The notes under the pieces were generated by a model. The model was not told the origin of the DNA, made no database searches, and was given only the letters and a program-made list of their open reading frames with translations. Shown one piece after another: positions 35,201 to 43,087 of a stretch of 64,000 nt of DNA (positions within the stretch are counted from its first letter, which is position 1; every line of letters starts with the position of its first letter). Origin of the DNA: an uncultured Bacteroidales bacterium (GTDB lineage Bacteria; Bacteroidota; Bacteroidia; Bacteroidales; Bacteroidaceae); NCBI GenBank assembly GCA_902788865.1, contig CADALZ010000002.1, positions 36,769-100,768 on the forward strand, written 5' to 3'. The translations under genes and the position numbers were made by a program.

Positions 35201-35495
35201 TGGCACTCCTTGGGTATATAAGCACATGAATCTGGGCAAGATCGTTGGTGCGCCTGTACCTGGCACTATGAGTAGTGTGTCTTGGGAAACCTTGCAAGAT
35301 CCTACGATGGTCTTCGGTATTCCTATCGTAGGCTTCCGCCAAGCGGATGGCACTTACTTGGAGAATACGCAGTTGGAACCCGACATTCTGGTGCTGAACA
35401 ATCCTGAAACTGTGGTGAAGGGTGAAGACACCCAACTGAAGACCGCTGTGGAAGAACTGCTGAAGGAAATCGCAGCAAAAGGCAACCAGTGGTAA
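32244..35495 (+). CDS. Tricorn-like S41 protease
   Basis: A 1083-residue exported protein. After a signal peptide (MKKLLSTMVMGMVALSSMAV), repeated PD40/WD40-like blades (SPDGKQIAFASDREGNFDLYVM, SPDGKFVYFSA and others) form propellers to about residue 540 and again near 610-690. A Lys/Asp-rich linker (about 560-590) separates them. A helical domain, a PDZ domain (about 770-860) and the S41 core follow: GRLGYVHLQSM, IVIDTRWNGGG, and the nucleophile Ser983 in EANYSNAHG. This is the order of tricorn protease. The bacterial members are probably periplasmic; substrates are unknown. Confidence 0.9.
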   Translation: MKKLLSTMVMGMVALSSMAVTPLWLRDVQISPDGQQIVFCYKGDIYKVKTSGGTAVQLTTQDSYECNPVWSPDGKQIAFASDREGNFDLYVMPAEGGAAKQLTNNSSAETPWVYSPDGKFVYFSAAIQDPAESAMFPSARLTELYRVPATGGKSTMVLASPAEMISFSRDGNTMIYQDQKGMEDQWRKHHTSSVTRDIWRYDVKTGKHTNLTNIAGEDRNPVLSKDGQTVYILSERNGGSSNVYSFPLNAPQQIKAVTNYSTHPVRFLSLADDGNLCFTYDGEIYTQQVGGKAQKVSIDITRDDVNKIQDLSVTRGASSAAVSPDGKQVAFTVRGEVFVTSVDYNTTKQITFTPENERSVTFGADNRTLVYVSERDGHWNLYKATIARKEDPNFANATLINEEALFNGKDGIERTYPQFSPDGKELAFIEGRRSLKVMNMDTKKVRTITNGNTWYETSGGFDYSWSPDGKWFTLEIIGNRRDPYSDIGIVSAQGGQVTNITASGYTDVSPIWVMDGNAILFTSERYGMRSHASWGSQDDALLVFMNQDSYDKYRMSKEDYELQKELEKEQKKSETDKKDDKKDDKSADKKETTKDINIELEGIGDRIVRLTPNSSTMGGAILDKEGENLFYFARFEGGYDLWKMDLRKRETKLVSKNAGGGSMELSGDGKSIFVLSSGSLQKMEPSSGKLTPISFSAQMKLDPAAEREYMYNHVEQQVKQRLFDPKYFGVDWEGYVKAYRKFLPHISNNYDFQELLSELLGELNVSHSGGRYTPNLSGDATAALGLLYDYSYTDKGLKVSEVVAGGPFDHANSKVKAGDVVEKIDGIEITDETNLSNILNAKARKKTLVSLYNAQRKERWEEVILPITQSAMNTLLYERWVKQRAADVERWSNGRLGYVHLQSMNDGSYRTIYSDILGKYNMKEGIVIDTRWNGGGRLHEDIEVLFSGEKYLEQVIRDVVACEMPSRRWNRPSIMVTCEANYSNAHGTPWVYKHMNLGKIVGAPVPGTMSSVSWETLQDPTMVFGIPIVGFRQADGTYLENTQLEPDILVLNNPETVVKGEDTQLKTAVEELLKEIAAKGNQW

Positions 35496-35527
35496 AATGC
35501 CGCGATAGCCATATGCCCAAAAGAAAG

Positions 35528-35551
35528 CCTCCCCTTCGGGGGAGGTTTTTT
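35528..35551 (+). terminator. Intrinsic terminator after the tricorn-like gene
   Basis: Stem CCTCCCC/GGGGAGG with a TTCG tetraloop followed by six T. Confidence 0.92.
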
Positions 35552-35563
35552 ATGCTTCGGCGA

Positions 35564-36865
35564 TTAAGAAATCAGATAGAAGATGCCCAGAAGAATCAAG
35601 TTCACGAAGATGACTGCTCCGAAGAACTTCAAGATCAGAGGCCGAATCTCGCGCTTGCCTCCAGAGAAGAAGAGTGCATAGCACATATTCACGGTGATGT
35701 TGCTCACTATGGCCTGCAGCGTACATGCCACCACCAGATGGATATTCATACTGCTACCTTGCAGCAAGTTGAGGATAAACGGTGTGATATCACTCAAACC
35801 CGATATGAAGGAGAGCACATTCAGACCGCCCTCGCCTGCATACACCAGCGTGTAGTGCGTCACGATGGTGAATACCACGAAGAGCGCAGCAAAAATCAGC
35901 GCCACTTTGAACTCCAGTGGGTTACTGTTGTCTTCTTCTTCCTCTTCTGTGACTTTCTGAGCCGTTGCTTTAGCCTCCGCATGCAGATGCAGCCAGATAC
36001 CAATGCTCCCCGACACTGCACTCATCAGCAACATGTAGGGATAGATGGATAAGAAAGCGGCACGGCTGAAGATGCCTATCAGTATCAGGAAGCGCAGGAA
36101 GGTCATGCTGATGGCCATCAGCATGGCTGCCACATACTCGGGCGCTTCCTCGGCCGTGGCACTCTTGCTTTTACGCGCCAAGACGGAGATGGTGGCGGTG
36201 CTGCTATACAAGCCTCCGATGATGCCTGATACGAAGGTGCCCGACTGCCTGAACACATAGCGTTTCAGCAGATAAGAGAGGTAGGAGATGCCCGAAACTA
36301 TTACCGTAGCAAACCACACCGTATAGGGTGTAAGGTTGATACCTGGAATGAGATTATCACGCGGCAGGATAGGCAGAATAATGCCACTGATGGCGAGGAA
36401 CTTCGCCAGTGTGATCATCTCGTCGTTCTTCATGCGCTGCGCCAACTCCGCAAAGGTATGCTTCATCTCCGCAAAGAGCAAGACAGCCACCACCAGCGTG
36501 ACATAAAACCACGATGGCTGCGTGGCCACGATAGGAGGTATGCAATAGGTGATCAGGGCGATAACGATGGTGGTAGCACCGAACGCATGCACCTGCGACA
36601 AACGGGCATAGTAATAGCTTATGAGCAACAAACCCAAAATCAGTCCGCCACCCATATAGAGTTTATAGTCCACGGGATCGAGGATATAGAGCAGGTAACC
36701 CAGTATCCCGATGAAAGTGAACGTACGATCGGTACCAAATATCTGGCTTTCCTTGCCAGCTTTGAGGTTCAGACGGCGAAGCGACAAACCTATCAGCAAG
36801 GAAAACAACGTCACCAGTAAGAAGGTGACCAGTTGTGCAGGTACGTATTCGTAAAGTTTCTCCAA
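35564..36865 (-). CDS. MgtC/DUF4010 family membrane protein
   Basis: A 433-residue protein with about 12 membrane segments. The N-terminal third resembles MgtC/SapB (LLIGLSLRRLNLKAG, FTFIGILGYLLYIL), and the rest resembles DUF4010 (FVSGIIGGLYSSTATISVLARKS, FISGLSDITPFILNLLQGS). An acidic loop EEEEEDN near residue 325 splits the DUF4010 part. The transport role is not established; magnesium or other ion handling is a guess from the MgtC name. It is the last gene of a leftward unit, 10 bases after the CYTH gene. Confidence 0.8.
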   Translation of the reverse strand: MEKLYEYVPAQLVTFLLVTLFSLLIGLSLRRLNLKAGKESQIFGTDRTFTFIGILGYLLYILDPVDYKLYMGGGLILGLLLISYYYARLSQVHAFGATTIVIALITYCIPPIVATQPSWFYVTLVVAVLLFAEMKHTFAELAQRMKNDEMITLAKFLAISGIILPILPRDNLIPGINLTPYTVWFATVIVSGISYLSYLLKRYVFRQSGTFVSGIIGGLYSSTATISVLARKSKSATAEEAPEYVAAMLMAISMTFLRFLILIGIFSRAAFLSIYPYMLLMSAVSGSIGIWLHLHAEAKATAQKVTEEEEEDNSNPLEFKVALIFAALFVVFTIVTHYTLVYAGEGGLNVLSFISGLSDITPFILNLLQGSSMNIHLVVACTLQAIVSNITVNMCYALFFSGGKREIRPLILKFFGAVIFVNLILLGIFYLIS

Positions 36866-36875
36866 AGTTCAGTCA

Positions 36876-37367
36876 TTATTGTTCGTTGCTTGATATCAAG
36901 CCCCATTCCCGGAAAGGATGCTGCCGAAGCTGCGAATTATAGTAGCGGCGGTCGCCCGTCACTTCCTCACCGATAAAATCGGGCTTTTCGTATGCCTCAT
37001 CAGGCGAGGAAAGTTCCACCTCTGCCATGATGAGTCCCAAGTTTTCGCCATAGAACTCGTCCACCTCGAAGGTATGCCGCCCGCTCTTTACCAAATAGCG
37101 TGTCTTGTCTATGATGCCAGGCTCGCAGATCTTCATCAGCTGCAAAGCCTCATTGAGCGGAATTTCCTTTTCCCATTCGAAGCGCACTAGCCCTCCGATG
37201 TCCGACGGTCCCTTGATGGTGAGGTAGCCCTTGTCATCACGGATACGTACACGCACCGTACGTCCTCGGGCACTGCTTATGTACCCCTGGACGATACGGC
37301 TTTTCGCATACGCTTGATCACGAAACTCCCCTTTCACCAAGAATTTCCGTTCTATCTCGTAGGCCAT
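36876..37367 (-). CDS. CYTH domain protein (triphosphatase-like)
   Basis: A 163-residue soluble protein with the CYTH signature EIERKFLV at 4-11 (the ExExK metal-binding start), then VRVRIRDDKGYLTIKGP, RFEWEKEIPL, DKTRYLV and FEVDEFYGENLGLIMAEVEL, giving the alternating charged residues of the triphosphate tunnel. Small bacterial members often hydrolyse tripolyphosphate. It starts 2 bases after a 47-codon gene. Confidence 0.88.
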   Translation of the reverse strand: MAYEIERKFLVKGEFRDQAYAKSRIVQGYISSARGRTVRVRIRDDKGYLTIKGPSDIGGLVRFEWEKEIPLNEALQLMKICEPGIIDKTRYLVKSGRHTFEVDEFYGENLGLIMAEVELSSPDEAYEKPDFIGEEVTGDRRYYNSQLRQHPFREWGLISSNEQ

Positions 37368-37369
37368 GA

Positions 37370-37513
37370 TTACGCTTTACCTGCATACCACACAAACATG
37401 AGCAGCACTAAGACTGCCAGTACGATAGCGATACCACGGATAACCATTTTGGCCTGTTTCTCCTGCTTCTGTGCACGGAGTTCTTTTTTGGATGTTTTTT
37501 TAGCTTTTGCCAT
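37370..37513 (-). CDS. Small single-span membrane protein, 47 residues
   Basis: A short gene translating MAKAKKTSKKELRAQ..., with a strongly basic start (residues 1-22), one hydrophobic segment (about 26-43, GIAIVLAVLVLLMFVWYA) and a short GKA tail. It stops two bases before the CYTH start, so it is likely translated in the same operon. Topology by the positive-inside rule places the N-terminus in the cytoplasm. No family is recognised; the composition and fixed place in the operon argue for a real gene. Confidence 0.6.
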   Translation of the reverse strand: MAKAKKTSKKELRAQKQEKQAKMVIRGIAIVLAVLVLLMFVWYAGKA

Positions 37514-37534
37514 AGTATTGATTTTTTACTGAAA

Positions 37535-37583
37535 AACTGATTGACTGATTATTATATCTTTTAATTTTATAATTTTATAATCT
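37535..37583 (-). repeat. Period-8 repeats between prfB and the 47-codon gene
   Basis: On the minus strand: AAGATTAT, AAAATTAT, AAAATTAA, AAGATATA, then AATCAGTC-type units. No promoter is recognised, so the genes from the acyl-CoA synthetase to the DUF4010 protein could be one transcript. Confidence 0.5.
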
Positions 37584-37584
37584 T

Positions 37585-38703
37585 TCAATTGGAGTTTTCC
37601 CCAGAAAACTCCATCAAATACGCCTTGATGAACTCATCAATCTCACCGTCCATCACGCTATTCACATCACTCGTTTGGTAACCCGTGCGATGGTCTTTCA
37701 CGCGACGGTCGTCAAAGACATAACTGCGTATCTGCGAGCCCCACTCTATCTTCTTCTTACCCGCCTCCACCTTGGCTTTCTCCTCATTGCGGTGCTGAAG
37801 TTCCTTGTCATAGAGGATGGATTTCAGGTGTTGCATGGCATTCTCGCGATTCTTAGGTTGGTCGCGTGTCTCCGTATTTTCGATGAGGATTTCCTCATCC
37901 TCGCCTGTATAGGGGTCTTTATATTGGTAGCGCAGGCGCACGCCCGACTCCACCTTGTTCACATTCTGACCACCTGCGCCGCTGCTTCGGAATGTATCCC
38001 AAGAAACGCAAGACATATCTACCTTTACCTCAATGGTATCATCTACCAGCGGGGCAGCAAAGACAGAGGCAAAGGAAGTCATACGCTTGCCCTGTGCATT
38101 GTAGGGAGACACACGCACCAAGCGGTGCACGCCATTCTCACCTTTCAAATAACCATAGGCGAAATCGCCCGTGATGTCGATGGTGCAGCTCTTGATGCCC
38201 GCCTCATCACCTTCCTGTATATTGGCAATACTGGTTTTGTAGCCATGTCGTTCGGCATAGCGCAGATACATGCGCATCAGCATGCTGGCCCAGTCTTGGC
38301 TCTCCGTGCCTCCAGCGCCAGAGTTTATCTTGAGCACGCAGTCCATCTGGTCGGCCTCGTCGCGTAGCATATTCTTCAGCTCCAGTGCCTCGATGGCTTC
38401 TATGGCCTTTCTATAGTTTTCATCCACTTCCTCTTCGGTCACCATCTCTTCTTTGAAGAAGTCGAAAGAGAGCTGCAACTCATCGGTGAGTGTCTTCACC
38501 CCCTTATAGCCATTGAGCCACTTTTCCAACTCCTTCACTTTCTTCATCTGAGCCTCCGCTGCCTTCTGGTCGCTCCAGAAGTCGGGATCTTGCGTACGCA
38601 GTTGCTCCTCCTCATACTCCATTTTCTTGGCATCAATGTCCAAGTAGCGATGAAGCGCCTCGGTACGGCTGATGACCTCTTTGAGTTGATCGGCTGTTAT
38701 CAT
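37585..38703 (-). CDS. prfB: Peptide chain release factor 2
   Basis: Terminates translation at UGA and UAA. The 372-residue protein has the GGQ motif at 244-246 (SSGAGGQN). The stop-recognition tripeptide position reads SPY (199-201) where Escherichia coli has SPF. The region where many prfB genes have an in-frame UGA (RYLDIDAKK, residues 19-27) reads CTACTTGGAC without a stop, so no programmed frameshift is needed and RF2 level is not self-controlled in that way. It starts 2 bases after the acyl-CoA synthetase stop. Confidence 0.95.
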   Translation of the reverse strand: MITADQLKEVISRTEALHRYLDIDAKKMEYEEEQLRTQDPDFWSDQKAAEAQMKKVKELEKWLNGYKGVKTLTDELQLSFDFFKEEMVTEEEVDENYRKAIEAIEALELKNMLRDEADQMDCVLKINSGAGGTESQDWASMLMRMYLRYAERHGYKTSIANIQEGDEAGIKSCTIDITGDFAYGYLKGENGVHRLVRVSPYNAQGKRMTSFASVFAAPLVDDTIEVKVDMSCVSWDTFRSSGAGGQNVNKVESGVRLRYQYKDPYTGEDEEILIENTETRDQPKNRENAMQHLKSILYDKELQHRNEEKAKVEAGKKKIEWGSQIRSYVFDDRRVKDHRTGYQTSDVNSVMDGEIDEFIKAYLMEFSGENSN

Positions 38704-38705
38704 AT

Positions 38706-40511
38706 TTATTCTTGATACATTTTATTTATTAGTTCCTTATAATTCTGCTCCACGATGTTGCGACGCAGTTTCAGCGTGTTGGTCAGTTCACCACGTTCCA
38801 TGCTGAATGGCTCTGGCAGCAGGGTGAAGCGCTTGATACGTTCATAGTTGGCAAACTGCTGCTGCAGGGTGTCCATTCGTGTCTGGAACAGTTCCTTAAT
38901 CTCTGGATTGAGCAGCAACTCGTCCATGCCGCCATAGCGTATGCCTTTGCTCTTGGCATAAGCCTCCACGGCCTTGTAGTTTGGCACTATGAGGGCGGAG
39001 ACGAACTTATATCTATCGGCTATCACGGCCACTTGTTCGAAGTATTGGTCAACGGCCAACTTGGTTTCGATGGCTTGCGGGCTGATGTACTTTCCGTTTG
39101 AAGTCTTAAAGAGGTCCTTGATGCGTTCTTTGAGGAACAGCGTGCGGCCCTCCAGATAGCCAGAGTCGCCCGTGTGGAACCATCCGTCTTTGTCGATGGC
39201 CTTTGCGGTGGCTTCAGCTTTGTGATAGTAGCCACTCATGATGGTCTTTCCGCGCAGCAATATCTCGTTGTTCTCGCCTATCTTAACTTCAAGGTCGGGC
39301 ATCACCTCACCCACCGAACCTATCACAAAGTTTTCCATGGGGAAGCAAGATACCGTTGCGGTGCTCTCCGTCAGTCCGTAGCCCACACACATATTGATGC
39401 CTACCGCGTGGGTAAACTCGCACACTTCATCAGACACAGCAGCGCCAGCAGTAGGGAAGAACTTGCCATTCTCCACTCCCACCACCTTACGCAGCATCGA
39501 GAGTATGGTGCTGTCGAAGAATTTATACTTCAGCTTCAGCCATGTAGGCGGTTCCATGCCTTTACTCAGATAGTCCACATTGTAGGCCTTGCCCACCTTC
39601 AGGGCATTGACCATCAGGGCTTTCTTCACACCGCTCTCCTTGGCTATCTTCTGCTGCACGGCGATATAGACTTTTTCCCAGAATCGTGGCACGCTGCACA
39701 TATAGTTAGGCCTGATCTCACGGATAGACTTCTGTATATCGGCAGGGCGTAGGTTCACGCATATCTGAATGCCCTCATTGAGGCAGACGTAGCACCAGCC
39801 ACGCTCGAAAACGTGCGTCAGCGGCAGGAAGTTCATAGACACGTCGCCCTCCCTCATGGTGGTGAGGCGCTCATGGTGCGTGCGCAGGGCTTCTTGCCAG
39901 TTGTAGTGGTGCAGCATCACGCCCTTGGGCTCTCCGGTAGTGCCAGAGGTATAGAGGATGTTGCAGAGGTCATCAAACGAAGCTCTGGCGGTGCGAGCTT
40001 CCACCACCTCATTATATGGCAGTCCTTCGCCGCGCTTCATGAACTCATCAAAATAGATAGAATTTTTGTCGCGTGGGTCTTTCACCACGGTAGGATCATA
40101 GATCACTATTTGCTCCAGCGTGTGGCAATAGCCTTGCACCGAGATGACCGCATCATACTGGAACTGCTCACCTACAAAGAGGATGCGTATGTGGGCATCG
40201 TTGATGATATAGCGGGCCTGCTCTGGCGAACTGGTAGCATAGAGTGGAACGGTCACTGCCCTATTGGCGAAGCAAGCGAAGTCCACGAAGAAACTCTCTG
40301 GTTTATTCTGAGAAAAAATACCTACATTCTCAAACTCTTTCACGCCGCAAGCTACCAGGGCACTGGCTGCTTGACGCACATTGTCGGAGAACTGCCTCCA
40401 ACTGATAGGCACCCATTGTTCTTTGGAATAATCCCTGTATTTCAGGGCTATCTTATCTCCAAACTTTTCAGCCTGACGATGGATCAATACAGATAAATGA
40501 TGAATAGTCAT
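38706..40511 (-). CDS. Long-chain acyl-CoA synthetase (AMP-forming)
   Basis: A 601-residue member of the AMP-binding family. Motifs: LYTSGTTGEPKGVML (ATP loop, about 187-201), NFLPLTHVFER, CVGYGLTESTATVS, GWFHTGDSGYLEGRTLFLKERIKDLFKTSNGKYISP with the catalytic region, and a C-terminal lid ending FSMERGELTNTLKLRR. This arrangement is that of long-chain fatty acyl-CoA ligases, which activate fatty acids at the inner membrane. It has its own promoter at 40538-40568 and leads the unit that includes prfB. Confidence 0.9.
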   Translation of the reverse strand: MTIHHLSVLIHRQAEKFGDKIALKYRDYSKEQWVPISWRQFSDNVRQAASALVACGVKEFENVGIFSQNKPESFFVDFACFANRAVTVPLYATSSPEQARYIINDAHIRILFVGEQFQYDAVISVQGYCHTLEQIVIYDPTVVKDPRDKNSIYFDEFMKRGEGLPYNEVVEARTARASFDDLCNILYTSGTTGEPKGVMLHHYNWQEALRTHHERLTTMREGDVSMNFLPLTHVFERGWCYVCLNEGIQICVNLRPADIQKSIREIRPNYMCSVPRFWEKVYIAVQQKIAKESGVKKALMVNALKVGKAYNVDYLSKGMEPPTWLKLKYKFFDSTILSMLRKVVGVENGKFFPTAGAAVSDEVCEFTHAVGINMCVGYGLTESTATVSCFPMENFVIGSVGEVMPDLEVKIGENNEILLRGKTIMSGYYHKAEATAKAIDKDGWFHTGDSGYLEGRTLFLKERIKDLFKTSNGKYISPQAIETKLAVDQYFEQVAVIADRYKFVSALIVPNYKAVEAYAKSKGIRYGGMDELLLNPEIKELFQTRMDTLQQQFANYERIKRFTLLPEPFSMERGELTNTLKLRRNIVEQNYKELINKMYQE

Positions 40512-40537
40512 AATCTTACTTTTTTAGTTAGGCAGTT

Positions 40538-40568
40538 CAAAGGTACTTCTTTCTTACCAAATATCAAA
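40538..40568 (-). promoter_or_regulatory. Promoter of the acyl-CoA synthetase gene
   Basis: Minus strand TTTG (40568-40565), 19 bases, TACCTTTG (40545-40538), 26 bases before the ATG. Confidence 0.65.
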
Positions 40569-40693
40569 CTTTCCGCCTCTTTTTCTTCCCTTTGCCCCTG
40601 TTTTATGCCCCTGCTGGGAAAGATTTTTTACCCTAATGGGTAAATATATTCTCTTTTTCTGTATTTTCGCAGTCGGAACTAATACTCACGTGT

Positions 40694-41761
40694 ATGAACC
40701 AGCAGGTGACAAACATGGCCCAGGAGGCCATAGGATTATTGAGGAAACTTATCGCCATTCCTTCCATCAGCAGAGAGGAGGAGAAGGCGGCCGACTATGT
40801 GCAGCGGTATCTGGAGGAGATGGGCATGCAGACAGGGCGCAAGGGCAACAATGTGTGGTGTCTCAGTCCGGGATTCTCCACAGGGAAACCTACGCTGCTA
40901 CTCAACTCTCACATCGACACGGTGAAGCCTGTCAGCGGTTGGACACGCCCGCCTTTCAGCCCCACCATCGAAGACGGAAAGCTCTATGGCTTGGGCAGCA
41001 ACGATGCGGGTGCCAGCTTGTTGAGCTTGATGCAGGTGTTCCTGAAACTCTGCCAGACCACACAGGCCTACAACCTTATTTTCTTGGCATCGTGCGAGGA
41101 GGAGGTGTCTGGCAAAAACGGCATCGAGTGTGTGCTGCCGCTCTTACCACCCATCGACTTTGCCATTGTGGGAGAACCTACAGAGATGCAGCCTGCCATC
41201 GCAGAGAAGGGACTAATGGTGCTGGATGTCACAGCCTATGGGAAATCGGGGCATGCTGCCCGCGAAGAGGGGGTGAATGCCATCTATCTGGCCATGGCTG
41301 ACATGGCTTGGTTTCGCGACTATCGGTTCGAGAAGGTATCACCCTTCCTCGGTCCAGTGAAGATGAGTGTGACCATGGTGAGGGCAGGGACGCAGCATAA
41401 TGTGGTGCCCGACAAGTGCAACTTCGTGGTGGATATTCGCAGCAACGAGTGCTACACCAATCAGGAACTATACGACATCATCTGCCAGCATGTCTCTTCC
41501 GAGGTAAAGGCACGCTCTTTCCGCTTGGGATCGTCGCACGTGGATGCTTCGCACCCGTTGGTGCAGCGCATGGTGGCCTTAGGGCGCACGCCTTTCGGAT
41601 CGCCCACGCTATCAGACCAGGCACTCATGGCGTTCCCATCACTGAAGATAGGTCCGGGCAAGAGCAGCCGCAGCCATTCAGCCAATGAATTTATCTGCAT
41701 GTCGGAGATTGAAGAGGCCATCGACCTCTACCTTCAGATACTGGACAAATCAGAGTTTTAG
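40694..41761 (+). CDS. argE: M20 family deacylase, ArgE-like
   Basis: A 355-residue zinc hydrolase of the M20 family. Metal ligands are visible in LLLNSHIDTVKP, GSNDAGASL and CEEEVSG with the general-base glutamate, and later GEPTEMQPAIAEKG and KIGPGKSSRSHSANEF. The short length and pattern fit N-acyl-ornithine deacylase of arginine synthesis. Several Bacteroidota use N-succinyl-ornithine, so the acyl group is uncertain and N-acyl-lysine or carboxypeptidase activity is the alternative. A TATTTTCG variant -7 element lies at about 40662-40669. Its last 12 bases overlap the convergent EnvC-like gene. Confidence 0.78.
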   Translation: MNQQVTNMAQEAIGLLRKLIAIPSISREEEKAADYVQRYLEEMGMQTGRKGNNVWCLSPGFSTGKPTLLLNSHIDTVKPVSGWTRPPFSPTIEDGKLYGLGSNDAGASLLSLMQVFLKLCQTTQAYNLIFLASCEEEVSGKNGIECVLPLLPPIDFAIVGEPTEMQPAIAEKGLMVLDVTAYGKSGHAAREEGVNAIYLAMADMAWFRDYRFEKVSPFLGPVKMSVTMVRAGTQHNVVPDKCNFVVDIRSNECYTNQELYDIICQHVSSEVKARSFRLGSSHVDASHPLVQRMVALGRTPFGSPTLSDQALMAFPSLKIGPGKSSRSHSANEFICMSEIEEAIDLYLQILDKSEF

Positions 41762-43087
41762 CCAGCGTTCAGGATTGAGTTTATCGCGTTCCTTACGCAG
41801 TTGGAAGTGCAAGACGGTGCGATTATCGTTGGAAGTGTCGGTGAAGACGGTTCCCAATTCTTGGCGTGTGTTCACGTCGTCGCCTTGCTTCACGCTGGTG
41901 GAAGATAGGTTGCAATACACTGAGATGTATTGGCCGTGGCGCACCAGCACATTGAAGAGGCCGTTGAGTTGGAAGATGGCAGCCACCTTTCCGTTGAACA
42001 CGGCGCGGGCCTGGGCACCTGGCTTCCCTTGCAGGTCTATGCCTTTATTGTCGAGTGTCACGTTCTTCATGCCCTGCACATTATATTGTCCGAAGCGGCT
42101 CACCACGATGTAGGAGGTTGTGATGGGCGCAGGCAGTCTTCCGCGGTTTTGCTCGAAGTTGGCCGACAGGGCTTTGTCTGTGCTTGCCGAAGAGGCTGGA
42201 GCAGGAGCTGTGGTGCTCTTGGCACTGGTAGCCGTCTTGGTAGTGGCAGGCTTGGCATTGGCCTTGGCAACGGTCTTAGCTTCCGTGCGTTTGGCGGCCT
42301 CTGCTTGCTTCTTAGCTTCGGCTTCCCTGCGCGCCTCTTCCTCCGCTTGCTTACGGGCTTTCTCTATCTCGGCAGCCACCAACTTGTCTATTTCTGCATT
42401 GAGTTTATTAGCCTCTGCTTGTTTTTTCCTGATTTCATCCTGTAGTCCTTTCTGCGTCTTCTGCAGTTCGTTCACCAGGGCACGCTGTTCACGCTGCTGC
42501 GTCTCCAGCACCCTGCGCTCGGCCTCGCGCTGCTGCAGCAGGTCGGTCTTCGAAGCTCTCACTTCCTCCAATTCTTTGCGTTTGGCGCTGATGTCTTGCT
42601 GTTGTTGCTGCATGGCCAGTCCTTGAGTTTTCTGATAGGTGGCATACTCGCGCACGTAGCGTAGGCGGCGCAAGGTCTGCACCAGCGAGCCTGCAGAGAA
42701 GATGAACATGAGTTTCTGCTGTATCGAACCGTGGCGCTGCAGGTAGCGCAGCGAGGCCACATAGTCGTCTTTCTGCGCCAGCAGGTCGGTCTGCAGCCGG
42801 GAGAGTTGGGCTTCCACAAGGTTCATTTCGGCATCTATCTGTGCCATGTCGCTGGTCAGCGTGTCTATATATCTGCGGCGTTCGTCTATCTGTCCCGTCA
42901 GTGTATTCAGGGTGTTCAGTTGGCTGCCCACGTCTTTCTTGGTAGAGTTGAGCAGTGTCTGCGTCTCCTCTATTTGCTTCCTCAGCTGTCCCTGCCTGTT
43001 CTGTAGATCTTTGATACGCTTATTGGTCTGCGCTCCGAGGGGAGCCAGACACAGCAACATACAGAGTAGCAGGCATAGGCGTTTCAT
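41750..43087 (-). CDS. EnvC-like murein hydrolase activator (degenerate M23 domain)
   Basis: A 445-residue exported protein: signal peptide (MKRLCLLLCMLLCLAPLGAQ), a long coiled coil (about 22-250), an Ala/Thr/Lys-rich linker (about 255-310) and a C-terminal LytM/M23-like domain. The zinc ligands are altered: the first motif reads NKGIDLQG in place of HxGID, and the later YxHL position reads YCNL, while HFQLR keeps its histidine. It is therefore probably inactive, like EnvC, which switches on amidases at division sites. It is last in the dut-TPR-DUF4292-EnvC unit and overlaps the previous gene by 4 bases. Confidence 0.88.
   Translation of the reverse strand: MKRLCLLLCMLLCLAPLGAQTNKRIKDLQNRQGQLRKQIEETQTLLNSTKKDVGSQLNTLNTLTGQIDERRRYIDTLTSDMAQIDAEMNLVEAQLSRLQTDLLAQKDDYVASLRYLQRHGSIQQKLMFIFSAGSLVQTLRRLRYVREYATYQKTQGLAMQQQQQDISAKRKELEEVRASKTDLLQQREAERRVLETQQREQRALVNELQKTQKGLQDEIRKKQAEANKLNAEIDKLVAAEIEKARKQAEEEARREAEAKKQAEAAKRTEAKTVAKANAKPATTKTATSAKSTTAPAPASSASTDKALSANFEQNRGRLPAPITTSYIVVSRFGQYNVQGMKNVTLDNKGIDLQGKPGAQARAVFNGKVAAIFQLNGLFNVLVRHGQYISVYCNLSSTSVKQGDDVNTRQELGTVFTDTSNDNRTVLHFQLRKERDKLNPERWLKL

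Noticed and set aside
38620-38660. Programmed frameshift in prfB
   Set aside because: The site reads CTACTTGGAC without an in-frame UGA; the frame is continuous from the ATG.
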